NCBI GenBank assembly: GCA_037501455.1
Contig: CM074856.1
Span: 16,017,001 to 16,081,000 of the forward strand
Origin: Lantana camara
Taxonomy: Eukaryota; Streptophyta; Magnoliopsida; Lamiales; Verbenaceae
DNA: 64,000 nucleotides
Reading direction: 5' to 3'
The notes beneath the pieces are model-generated. The model worked only from the letters and a program-made list of their open reading frames with translations, ran no database searches and was not told the DNA's origin. Position 1 is the stretch's first letter. The number at the start of each line of letters is the position of its first letter. Below are positions 13,157 to 23,894 of this stretch, one piece after another. The position numbers and the translations under genes were made by a program.

Positions 13157-13936
13157 ATAAGACTTGTTTGGCTTGAGGTCCAAAACGGAAAATGTGAAAA
13201 GACATAAATAACCCTGACGGATTGTCTAGCTTTTTATTAAAAATAAAAAGTAATTATATGAAATATTAAAAGATATAACTATCCCTACCCTTACATCGTA
13301 AAACACACCCGGTTAATATTAGAGTTTTAATCCCCAAAAATCTTCTAACTCCAACTCATTTCCACACTTAACAAGACACTGTAAAAACCCTAGGAGAAAC
13401 ACTTCATCTTCCTTGATTTTGAGGAGGAAACCCGTCTTGTTCCCCTTGTTTGGCTGGTGCGAAATCGTAAATAGGAGGGAGAGTTCGTCGATTTCTGGAA
13501 GGAACTCGTGTAGGTAGGTGATTTGTACATCATGAACTCGAAACCCCCATTTTTCATTTGTTTTATGGTTGCCAGTTTTTCAAAAAAAAAATTTTTTGAG
13601 TTTTGACGTCGGAAACAATGGTTATTTGTGTATGTTGACACATTTTTGCTTGAAGATTTCATTTCTGAGAAAACCCACTTCATTACTAGTGTTCTTCTTG
13701 CATTTTTTTTGATTTTTTTTGGCTAAAAACCCTTGCATGTTAGTTTTTTTTGGCTAAAAACCCTTTTAGTTCTTCATTTAGTTTGAAATTTTTAGGTGCC
13801 ATGGAAAACCCCTAATTTTACATTGTAGGGCATGTTAAATTTTCGAATGTCTGCATGTTGTGGATTATTTTACAATTTCTAATTTTTTCTTTAATGATTG
13901 AGTTTACTTAATTCATTTTTACATTTCACAGGTTTG
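13157..13936 (+). promoter_or_regulatory. MULE-1 5' region and leader of the transposase gene
   Basis: No open frame of protein character occurs before the ATG at 13937. A pyrimidine-rich stretch ending in ttcacag at 13931, six bases before the ATG, is a good 3' splice site, so the leader probably contains an intron. Promoter elements cannot be fixed by eye. Confidence 0.5.
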
Positions 13937-16900
13937 ATGGGTGACAAAACCTACACACTGGTGGTTCATTTTGAGGACCAAATTGCTAGCCTGTATGACA
14001 TCGACCCAGATAAGTACAGCCTTTTCGACTTCCAATTTGACATTAAGAAGCTATTTAATCTGGGTGATGATCTGTTTAGGATTCATGTATCTACAATCGG
14101 TTGTAGGGATAAGATGTCTGTTGAGACTGATCTTGATGTCTTAAAAATGTTTGAAAAGAACTCTGGTACTGATCTGTTTGATGTATTTGTTGTGTGTGTA
14201 AGGAGAGTTGCTACTGTGAATATACAAAATATTGATGCTTCAGTTAATATAGAAAATGTGGATGCGAGGGTTCAACTACAAGGCATGTCTGGGAAAGTTG
14301 TAGTCAACAATGTAGTTGGTTCAAGCAAAAACAATGGTATTACGAATAAGGGAAAAGGTAAAGTTGTTGATGAAGGGGGTTCTGAAAAGAATGGAATGGG
14401 AAGTAGTAAAAGAACAAACAACACTGATTTGTCTGATGAGGAGGACTATAACTCAGATGATAGCTTATATGTACCTGATTTAGATGTTGAAAACATTGAC
14501 AACATTCCCTTAGAAGAAGATAATGATTCTGATGAATTGTCCAACTATGGATCTGATGATTATTGTGAAGCTGAAAACATATCTGATGTGGAGTTTGATG
14601 ATGATCCATTAAAGGGTAGCTTCAATTATCCTTCTTGTGATTTTGATGAGGGTAGTGGTAATGTTGAACTGAGGGTGGGTAAATACTATTTAGATGTTCA
14701 TCATTTGAGGAGAAGGTTGAAGGACTATGTGATTCAGGAAGGTTTCAACATGATTAGAAGGAAGAATGATTTAAGGAGAGTAACTGTTGAATGTGCAAAT
14801 GCAGGATGTTCATGGAGATTACATGCATCTGTTTTATTAGACAATGTTACTTTTCAGATTAAAACATACAATGGGCTTCATACATGTCTTAGGAGTGATT
14901 GTACAAAGGAAGCTAGTGCAAAATGGATAGCTTCCAAAGTTGTTAATATGCTGAGAAAAACTCCTGAGATAACTCCTAAAGAAATTGAGGCTAAGTTGAA
15001 AAAATACAATATAAAACCACAGTACATGCAAATCTATAGAGCAAGACTGAAGGCCAAAGAAGAAATTGAGGGTAGTCATAGGAATTCATTTGGGAGACTG
15101 CCCTATTATGCAAGGCTTGTGCCACAGTACATGGAGGGGAGCATTGTCACACTACAATCACACATTCCTCCTGGACCTAGCCTGAATTTGACACCCACTT
15201 TCTTGAGATTTTTTGTTGGTTTGCATCCTTTAAAGGAAGGTTTCTTGGCTGGTTGTCCCCCTTTCATTGGTTTTGATGGCTGCCATTTGAAGGGGGAATT
15301 TGGTGGAGTATTATTGGCTGCTATTGGACTAGATGGAAATAATGGCTTATATCCATTAGCTTATGCTGTTGTCGAAACAGAAAATAAGGAGAGTTGGACA
15401 TTTTTTTTTGAGAATCTGAACAGGATGCTTGGAGGGTTTGATGTAAATAGGCCCTGGACATTTATGAGCGACAGACAAAAGGTACATTCTCTTTTTAGTT
15501 ACTTACACACTGTTTAAGTTTTGTAATTCTAAGATACTTTACTGCATCTTAATTCCAAATTATTTTATTTCTGCAGGGATTGACCGAGACCATCAACCAG
15601 GTTGTACCACATGCAAATAACAGAAGATGTGCTAGACACATCTATGCCAATTTCAGACTGAAGTTTGCTGGCCATGCACTAAAGAAATATTTCTGGGAAG
15701 CTGCAAGGAGTTACAATAGGAGAGGTTACAATTTTGCAATGATGAAGGTAAAAGAGTTAAATCCCAGGGCTTATGCTTACTTGGATGCAATACCACCTTC
15801 AATGTGGAGTAGGCATGCTTTTGACCCATCAGTGAAGAATGATCATTGCACAAATAATATTGCGGAGTCATTCAATCACTGGGTAGGGAAGCTCAGAGGT
15901 AAACCAATTCTCTCTCTGTTAGATGGTCTTCGAGCTAAAATCATGAGTAGGCTTAATCAGAGAAGGGTTAGAGGATTGACTTGGAAAAATCAGATTGTCC
16001 CTACTGTTGTCAAAAAACTTAACAAGATTAGAAGTGACACTAGAAAATGTTCTATCTTGATTGCTGGGGATGACAAGTACGAAATTCAAGATGGACCTAC
16101 ACATTACGTTGTTGATATGTGTGGAAAGAGTTGTCAGTGTAGGGAATGGGATATTTCTGGGATTCCTTGTATGCATGCACACACTTGTATAGCTTACAGG
16201 AGGGAGAGATTAGAGGATTACACTGCTTCTGTGTACACTAAAGATAAATACATGCAATGTTATTCTCACATGATTACTCCTATCCCTGATGAGTCCTTCT
16301 GGGAAGAAATGCCTGATGTGATGCCAAGAGATTTGCTTCCACCCAACAAAAAGAGGTTGCCAGGAAGACCCAAAAAGAATCGAAGAAAAGAACCTGGTGA
16401 GGGTCAGATAATTCCTAGGGCTGCTGTGGTAAGATGCAAGCTTTGTATGGGTCTGGGGCATAATAGGAGGACATGTCCATTGAGAGTACAGGTAATTTAA
16501 TGTTGTTTCAATTAATTTCTTTTGTTGTATAACAATATCAGTTATTGAATAATGATTCTGCCTTCAATTTGCTCTAGCACAATGTGGAACCAAGTGGCGC
16601 TTCAAATAGGGCAAGTCAGGAGCAAAGCAATACACCATTGATGGATCATATGGATGACTGGAATGAAAGTGAATTAGATGCACTTTATGCAAGTTTGGAT
16701 CAGTATGATGCTCAAGTAGATGCTCAAGTAGATGCTCCTATCAATAGTGCTACAGTTGATGGCCCTGTTGCAACTGATGAACCTAATATTGTTTCCACAC
16801 TTGACAATGACATCCCAAAGATGGCCACAAATAAGAAAAGGGCACTTTCTGATCTGAACAAAGAGGCAACGGGTATATTTAACATACTTAGATATCATGT

Positions 16901-17314
16901 ATCTTATAGTTATTTCTAATTTAACATTTTATTACTTGTTTCTATCTTTAATTTTCAGAGCCACGTGTGAAAAAGGGAAGAAAGACAATGGAAAAGATCC
17001 GTGGCAAGACTCGATCTCCTGCCAAAGGGATTCAAATCAGAGAACCAGTGACCTCACAACACAAGAAGTCTTCAACTTCCAAAAACAAGGTCAAGGGAAA
17101 AGCTCAAGTCGCATTGTCCCAACCCGAACCTACTCTCAAGACTCAACAAATACTGTCAAAACTAAGCAGGGGAGATGGAATCAGATCCTACAGCCAACCA
17201 ACAGCACACTCAATTGGGAAACAAAAGGAAAAAGTCCCCTTCTCAGCTTCTAAGGATAAAGGAAAGGAAGTGGACTTTGGACTTCAAGCTTTGAAAAGGA
17301 ATTGGAGAATCTAG
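13937..17314 (+). CDS. MuDR-type MULE transposase, spliced, apparently intact
   Basis: Four exons, 13937-15481, 15577-16491, 16578-16872 and 16959-17314, join through GT-AG introns of 86-95 bp with matching phases to give about 1036 residues. Residues 1-90 look like the PB1-like N-terminal domain. About 150-240 is acidic and low-complexity. About 250-335 is the MuDR N-terminal domain. The DDE-type MULE catalytic domain follows, with D in GFDGCHLK (about residue 446) and D in MSDRQ (about 510, right at the first exon junction). A SWIM zinc finger, CQC…CMH, lies near 702 and a CX2C zinc knuckle (CKLCMGLGH) near 801. A basic Ser/Lys-rich tail completes it. I chose the ATG at 13937 because the frame upstream has only a non-ATG codon and a splice acceptor lies just before it. 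I found no stop or frameshift. It should bind its own TIRs and cut and join DNA in the nucleus. Confidence 0.9.
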
Positions 17315-17522
17315 TTTGCCTAATGTTATCTTTTTGTCGTCTAATCTTTTTGTCTAAGTGATACAATTATGTTGGTTTGATCACTTACTGCCTACCAAAC
17401 AATTGCAGAATTAGATGCATTTTGGACAGTAGCTATCATATGTATGCAATTAATAGTATGCTTCTGAACAATTACATTAGCTTTCTTATGATTCCAGTCC
17501 ACTTACTAATCTTGCATTTACA
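17315..17522. other. Intergenic gap between convergent MULE-1 genes
   Basis: About 200 bp separate the stop of the transposase and the stop of the minus-strand GRF gene. The 3' ends of the two transcripts may overlap here, which could give double-stranded RNA. Nothing else was seen. Confidence 0.5.
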
Positions 17523-17888
17523 TTACATAATAGCTTTGAATAAGAATACAACCAAAAGCAGGGCTAATAAACACATATTGCATACCAACAACCTATATAT
17601 CACATTTGAATGCATTTGAGCTTGTCCATCTTCAAATCTTCCAGCAGGTCTGCTAGTTGCTTCATCTTCCTCTCTTGATGACATGTTAAATTCCATCTCT
17701 TCTAATGGAATACACCAATGAGAAAAACCGTGGATATCACAACAATAGAATAATTTCCCACGATTATTATTGTTTTTCTCGACCACTTTGATTGTGGTCC
17801 AACAATTACAATTTCCTTGTCGACATCTCTCATTCCTATATTTTAATGAGCTGCTACGTGAATATGAGGAGCTATAAGAAGTCACCAT
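17523..17888 (-). CDS. Small GRF-type zinc-finger protein with C-terminal membrane tail
   Basis: 121 residues from an ATG. Residues 1-20 are Ser-rich. The middle has the GRF zinc-finger pattern: C-x-CWTTIKVV, then NRGKLFYCC and HGFSHWC. A charged linker follows, and the last 25 residues are strongly hydrophobic (VCNMCLLALLLVVFLF) ending FKAIM, a likely tail anchor. GRF fingers bind single-stranded nucleic acid in several characterised DNA-repair and RNA proteins; what this one does is unknown. It sits inside MULE-1, convergent with the transposase, in the position that mudrB holds in maize MuDR, but it does not look like MURB. A homologous gene with the same architecture lies in MULE-2 (30991-31329). 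Three AACGG-core motifs lie upstream. Confidence 0.8.
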   Translation of the reverse strand: MVTSYSSSYSRSSSLKYRNERCRQGNCNCWTTIKVVEKNNNNRGKLFYCCDIHGFSHWCIPLEEMEFNMSSREEDEATSRPAGRFEDGQAQMHSNVIYRLLVCNMCLLALLLVVFLFKAIM

Positions 17889-17943
17889 GTTGTTTGTGTG
17901 TTAGAGGCACGAAAATGGCACCAAAAATATATATTAGAAGCAG

Positions 17944-17978
17944 CCCCAACGGCTATAAACGGCCATAAACGGCTATAT
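17944..17978 (-). promoter_or_regulatory. MSA-like AACGG motif cluster upstream of the MULE-1 GRF gene
   Basis: Three AACGG cores occur in about 30 bp, 56-90 bp upstream of the ATG (plus-strand reading). The first, CCCAACGGCTA at 17945-17955, fits the mitosis-specific activator consensus YCYAACGGYYA recognised by plant MYB3R factors. The same ATAGCCGTTGG sequence, in gene orientation, occurs upstream of the MULE-2 homolog. Function is inferred only. Confidence 0.55.
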
Positions 17979-18194
17979 TTTAACTTATGACTCAATATTA
18001 CAAATTAATCCCTCATGATCATATTTTTTAACAAAACGATCCCTCAATTATATGGAATCAACAAATCAGTCCCTGAGGGCATTTTAGTAATTGCATAAAT
18101 AAAAAAAATTAAAAAGGGTATTATAGGAATTACAGAGGTTAAATATGACGGAACACTAACGGACTCGAGGGACCTCTAACGGAATTTAACGGAG
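17979..18194. other. MULE-1 subterminal non-coding region
   Basis: Sequence between the GRF promoter motifs and the right TIR. It has 'cggaatttaacgg' phrases but no open frame. Confidence 0.5.
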
Positions 18195-18277
18195 AGGGAC
18201 TAATATGTAAAAAACGAAACAAGAGGTCCTGCGTTGTAATTTGGCCTAAAGTGAGGGTAGGTAGATGTAATTTTCCC
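18195..18277 (-). repeat. MULE-1 right terminal inverted repeat
   Basis: Exact inverted complement of 13074-13156, followed by the 10-bp target duplication at 18278-18287. Confidence 0.95.
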
Positions 18278-18287
18278 TAATTCATTA

Positions 18288-18986
18288 AGACACCATAGAC
18301 GGAAGATAATTCTGAAACACAATTTATATATAATATAAGATAAGTGGTATAACTTAACAGTTCGGCGTTATATGAGCTTAATCAGAAATTTAATTTTTTA
18401 GTTTATCCAGGGGAGACGCCACCCTCTGCAAGGTGGGGTCAATTGACAACACTAAAAAAAATAATTTTGTTATATATTTTTTGTGTGTTTTTAAATTTGT
18501 TATTTTGGAAATAGCTTTTTTGATCCCACATGAGAAAGGAAAAAATTGTATCGACCCCATAAAATTTAAATTAGTGTGTAAAATTGAAACAAATCCATAG
18601 CCCAAATAAAAGTCTGTTTAATGATACTTTAAAGTATTTTAAAAGAAAATCACAAGATGATTCATTGGTGAAGAAAATAATTAAGATTATTTGCGAATTA
18701 GTTACATATATTGAGAATGACGTATTCATTACAAATTATTTTTAATGAAAATGCATTTAGTACAAATAAATTTTTTTTGATAAAATAAATATTTTATTTT
18801 TTTAACAATATTTTTATTTATAATTAAATTTTTTTAACCGTGTCACAGTGGGTCTCTCGATGCGCGATGGTATGACTCCATTCAGAAATTCAGTACGAAT
18901 GTCCAACATAACACCACACGTCAATCATATCCAAAATAATATTATTGAGCTTTCTTCACTTTTTAACATATTTACCAAAGTAAAAG
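18288..18986. repeat. Segment copy D2, continuation
   Basis: Aligns with 9745-10490 of copy D1 with many substitutions and small indels; its left part is 12895-13063, on the other side of MULE-1. Non-coding. Confidence 0.8.
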
Positions 18987-20328
18987 GGAAAATATCATTT
19001 TTTGTTCTCTAAAAATGTTCTTTTTCGATTTTGGTCCTAATCTTTTAATTTTTCTCACATTGCATCTTTTTTTATTCGGGGTTTCTCAATTTTAGTCCTC
19101 AGAAATTTGGGGATTTTTCTTAATTTTTCCGTAAAAATCTGAGTTGGCATATGACGTGTAATATTAATGTTTAAGAAATAAAAAATAAAAAAATGTCACG
19201 TAATTACATAAACCATTCTTATTTAATAAAATACCACTCTATTATAGTTTTTTGTTATAATTTTACCCCAACTTCCATCTCCTTTCTCAATTAAAATAAA
19301 AAAATCCAACTTTTCTAATTTTACCGCCATTGTAACCTTTGCGCCGGCGCTGTTTCGTTGTCCGGATAAATTGGATGATGGAACCACACGGTTCAACTAG
19401 TCTCATCGAGACGTTCGAAACGCCTACCAATTTGACCCCATTCCATCGTCGGAAACGACTGTTTAGGGCCCTAAAAGTTGCACCACCGGCCGCCCTCCGG
19501 CGTCGTCTTCAAACGGCGATATCTTCGCCAAAATAGCACGTCAATCCTCGAGACCACTCCCAATAGATTCCTCTTGAAGCATACTACAATTCCCATGTCG
19601 TGGGTGCTCCGATTAGCCGCCGAACTCTCTAGAAACGAAGCCTGAAAGTCACGCCTGTTGCACGTGTCATTAGCGGCCACTTCGCCTGCCAATATCTCCG
19701 TCGTTTGGCCGTTTCAGGCCATGAAACCACTCCCAAGTTGTAGCTCTCGTTCAACAGATGAATTTTCATACCCGAATTCCGTCACTGGAGTTGGTCGCAC
19801 GACTTGTTCAAAGTTTCAGCTGATTTAAGCCGCGATCAGCCATGTTTAACTGGTCATATCTCTTAAACCGTCAGCCGGATTTCGATTATGTCTGTGTCAT
19901 CGTGTTCCTTGCGTTGCGGTGTTCGATTTACACTACTCGTTCGCAAGATTCTGTAAAAAACTAACGATTTTGGTAGTGTGTGTCATCGATACATATGTAT
20001 ATTGGGAAAGAAGAGAGAGAGAACAAGAGAGGAAAGAGAGGAGAGAGGTGCGCTAGGAGAAGAAATTGGGGTAAAATTAGAAAAAAAACACTATACTAGA
20101 GGGGTAATTTATTAAATAAGAATAATTATGTAATTAGCTGAATTTTTTTAATTTTTTTCTTAAACATTAATAATCCGCGTCATATGCCAACTCAAATTTT
20201 AAAGGGAGAATTGGAGGATTAAAATTGAAAAAAATCAAATAAAAAAGAATGCAATATGAGAAAAGTTAAAAGATCATAATCAAGGTCGAAAAAGGACATT
20301 TTTAGATAATTAAAAATGATAAATTTCC
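18987..20328. mobile_element. Foldback element FB-A (long TIRs, GC-richer core), non-coding
   Basis: The first and last roughly 100 bp are imperfect inverted complements (atcatttttt…ctaaaaatgt near each end). The core at 19320-19990 is GC-richer than its surroundings and has a distinctive 'cactcccaa…gctccgattagccgcc' sequence. A second copy, FB-B, lies at 47039-48706. No reading frame long enough to be a transposase was found, so it is non-autonomous. The target duplication could not be defined. Confidence 0.75.
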
Positions 20329-20402
20329 TTAAATAAGTGACTAATAAATCTGAAAAACAGAAAACTACAAGAATAAAATGAAAATGATATACATAGTTTC
20401 TA

Positions 20403-20461
20403 GGGGGGATTCGGTTAAAAGGGACGCCCAAGTCTTTTTTTAGTTATGTAACCCCTAGTTT
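20403..20461 (+). repeat. MULE-2 left terminal inverted repeat
   Basis: Imperfect but clear inverted complement of 41311-41367, with an identical block GGGACGCCCAAGTC followed by T7 and a diverged 'ataaccc' stretch. The 11-bp target duplication lies directly outside. Confidence 0.88.
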
Positions 20462-21331
20462 CACAAGAATTGGTTATATAACCCTTTGCTTGATTAGCTC
20501 TTAATTAATTACTCAGCTTAATTAAATAGTTGCCACGTCAGGATTTTGCAGACTCTTTTTGGCCCCAAAATTTATACAAAATTAGAATCTAGCCCCAAAT
20601 CACATTCAACCAATTCTCTCAATTTCTCTCTCCTTCCTGTATGTGCGACGAAAACCCTATTTTTCTGATATTTCTTCTCCGATCGAAGTGCTTTGCAGTG
20701 TTCGTTTGATTCTTCAAAAACCCTAAGCATCACCCACCTCTCTCTGATTACACGTACAATGGCAAACAACAACAATCAAAGGTATTGAAAGGTTTCGGTT
20801 CGTTTGAATTTTTTCTGAACCCTATTTTTTGAACTGCGTTTTCACTGAATGATTGAATTGAGTTTTTTCTGAACCCCATCTATCTGGGTTTAATGCAGCA
20901 CATTCCTTAACCTGTTTTGGACGCTAATACAACGCCAATACAAAGTGATCGCGCACTCGATTTTATTAATCGCTTGCGCGATTTCTCAAAATCGATCACG
21001 CGATTAGGTAATCGATCACGCGATTCATTTGAATTTTTTCTCAAACCTATTTGTTGAACTACGTTTTCAATTAATGATTGAACTGAGTTTTTTCTGAACC
21101 CCATCTATCTGGGTTTAATGCAGTACATTCCCTAACCTGTTTTGGACGCCAATATAACAACAATACAACATGATCTTGCACTCGATTTTATTAATCGCTT
21201 GTCCGATTTCTCAAAATCGCTCACGCGATTTTATTAATCGATCACGTGATCAAATTTTTTGTTTCTCAGTTTTGTACTGCATGCATGGTTAATTTTTTTT
21301 TTTAATGTTGTAAAGGAACGACGACTGGGTT
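20462..21331 (+). promoter_or_regulatory. MULE-2 left subterminal region with a 225-bp tandem duplication and motif copies
   Basis: A pyrimidine-rich tract (about 20610-20640) precedes the transposase leader. Two similar units follow, about 20805-21028 and 21030-21252. Each contains 'ccccatctatctgggtttaatgcag', which ends as a splice acceptor, and each ends in four AATCGC/GCGATT-type motifs. The ATG of the transposase is at 21332. Promoter elements are not resolved. Confidence 0.6.
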
Positions 21332-22202
21332 ATGTCAAAATTTGTTATTGGATTTGAATTTGGAGTGTGGGAAGAAGAAATTACGTGTTTGAATTCGATT
21401 GCGGACAACAAGCAAACTTCTGCTATTCTTGTGAGCAATCAGACTACATTCCAAATGCTGATAAGTGATATTATAGAACAATCAGGACTTACTTGCTCCC
21501 ATGATGATGTGCACGTGAAATATTTTCTTACAAGTGCACCTCCAACCTGTTATCCAACTGAAATAAAGTCTGATCACGACCTACAAGTTTATTTTGCCGA
21601 TATCTCTCCTCAAGGTTGGAGGCCCGTTTTGAAGGTTTCCTTGGATAGGAAGGAGAGTCAAACAGAATCCGAACATGTTGGTACAACCGGGTTTACTTCT
21701 CAGGATGAAGATCAATACCAGCATCAGTATGAAGACTTCAGTCTCCCTAATATCAACGATCAAGACTTCAATCTTCCCGATAACACCCTTGCTATAAACG
21801 AAGAAATGGTAGATCGTTGTAATGAAGATCTTCAAAATCCTTCTGAAAATGTAATCGAGGAAGAAGTGCCCAATCAATGTATTAATTGTTGGGATTAGTG
21901 CCCTGAAAATCCAATTTCTTTGTAAATACTTCGTATTTTGTTGGATTAATAAAACTGAAATTATCGCAAGTTATGAATATATTAACATAATTAATAACGT
22001 GTGATGATATTCTTATATGAAATGTGTTTCATAGGAAAGGACTTTGGATATCAAAATCACGTGTTATTAAAGTTCTAGTCGATATGATAAGAATAAGTTC
22101 TTATCGAGACTATAATGTCTTATATAAGATGATTAGTCTTTCGTCATAGGGAAATGGAGTTTCCAGTTATAACACATTGATGATTTTCAATAGATTTGGA
22201 AA

Positions 22203-23483
22203 GAGTTAACTGCACCTAACCCCCTGTGTTAGTTTCATTTTGCAGAAAAGACCCTCAGTTATAAAAATTAATTAAAAAAACCCTGCGTTATTTTAAATTT
22301 TGCACACCGCCCCTCGAACTCATTTGGTCAAATGTAAAATGTGATAACCCTAAAATACCCTTACTTTATATATTAAAATAATATTAAAAATGTAAATATT
22401 TAATGTATAGAATAAATCATAAAATATTATAACTATATTATTTTTAAAATATACATATTTAATATATGCATATTATATTAACAAATAAAAAATATATAAA
22501 TATTAAAAATAATTTTTAACAGTTTTAAATATATATTAAAATATAGATATAAATGAATAATTATTTTTAAAAATATTATTAATAAATAAAAATATACATA
22601 GATATTATTTATATATTTTCATTAAAACATATATATATATATATATATATATATTACTTATACATATATATACTAAATAAATATATACATAATACAAATA
22701 TTTTATATTTATATATTATATTATATGTGTATAATGTACTTCTATTATTTAAAAATATTATTAATAAATAAAAATATACATCGGTATTATTTATATATTT
22801 TCATTAAAAAATATATTATTTATATATATATATATACAATTACTTATACATATATATACTAAATAAATATATACATAATACAATATACAATATACAATAT
22901 TTTATATTTATATATTATATTATCTATTTATAATGTATTTCTAATATTTAAAAATATTATTAATAAATAAAAATATACATAGATAATTGTTTATATATTT
23001 TCATTAAAAAATATATTATTTATATATATATGTATATAAAATATTTAATATTAAAAACATTCACCACCCCCCTCCCCCCCCCCCCCCCCCTCTTCTTCTT
23101 CTTCCCCATTCACCTGCGCAGACCTACCAGCCATCTCCTTCCCCTCAGCCTCTCCCCACCCCACCACTCTCTTCCTTCCCCGCCCAACACTAAACAACCG
23201 CCGCCCTTCTCCTCCCACGAACCGCCGCCGCCGACCCCCTTCTCCTTCCCCGATTTACAGTCGCGGCCGCCGCCTCACTCTTCTCCTTCTCCTGATTCGC
23301 CGGCGGCGGCGGCCACTCACTCTTCTCCTTTCCCGACCAACAGCCGCCGCCGGCCCCTTCTCCTTCCCCGACCAACAGCCGCCGGAGCTCCCCAACACAA
23401 ATGCACACACAGACATACATATATATATACATACATACGTACATATATATATATATTATATGTTATATGTGAATTCACATATA

Positions 23484-23514
<31 letters not shown>

Positions 23515-23742
23515 AAATATATATATTATATTTTATATATGAATCATTAAGGGCATTATAGACATTTTACCCCAAAAAAACCAATTACTACACGCAGTCA
23601 ACGCGCGTGTGTCACACACAACGCGCTCAGGGTTTTTTTTGTAAACTTTTACAAAACACAGGGTTGTTTGGATGATATTCCATATGTCGGGGTTTTTTCT
23701 ACTCTTTTCGCCTAACACAAGGTAGTTTTTAGCAATTTACTC
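22203..23742. mobile_element. Non-autonomous MULE-like element with a GC-rich pocket
   Basis: Its ends are inverted complements (GAGTTAACTGC on the left against GAGTAAATTGC read inward from the right). A 10-bp direct repeat, gatttggaaa, flanks it at 22193-22202 and 23743-23752. The interior is AT-rich (22370-23040), with a unit of about 190 bp present three times around 22560, 22750 and 22945. A C17 run and a GC-rich, CCGCCG-bearing pocket at about 23060-23400 follow. No transposase is present. Confidence 0.85.
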
Positions 23743-23894
23743 GATTTGGAAACATCGAACTGGACCACTAAGATAGTTCATTTTAAACTACTATCTAAAA
23801 TGAACAAATCTTATGGAGCATTGAACTCTTAATCCTGGTAGTATTTCGACTTTAGGCATGTAGTGTTAATCATTGTAACTTACTCATAAGTGAG

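Larger units (their letters stand above)
13074..18277 (+). mobile_element. MULE-1: complete MuDR-like element with perfect 83-bp TIRs
   Basis: The two 83-bp ends (13074-13156 and 18195-18277) are exact inverted complements. The element is flanked by a 10-bp direct repeat, taattcatta, at 13064-13073 and 18278-18287. It carries a spliced MuDR-type transposase on the plus strand and a small GRF zinc-finger gene on the minus strand, convergent with it. The interrupted host sequence (…attcattaagacacc…) is found without insertion in the paralog near 9735-9750. Perfect TIRs, an exact target duplication and an unbroken transposase reading frame suggest a recent and possibly autonomous insertion. Confidence 0.93.

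Noticed and set aside
17377..17619. Plus-strand frame opposite the GRF gene tail
   Set aside because: Overlaps the stop and hydrophobic tail of the minus-strand gene and has no homology or start context.
23030..23491. Proline-rich protein gene
   Set aside because: The frame comes from low-complexity C/T-rich repeats, has no ATG of good context, and runs into a TA microsatellite.
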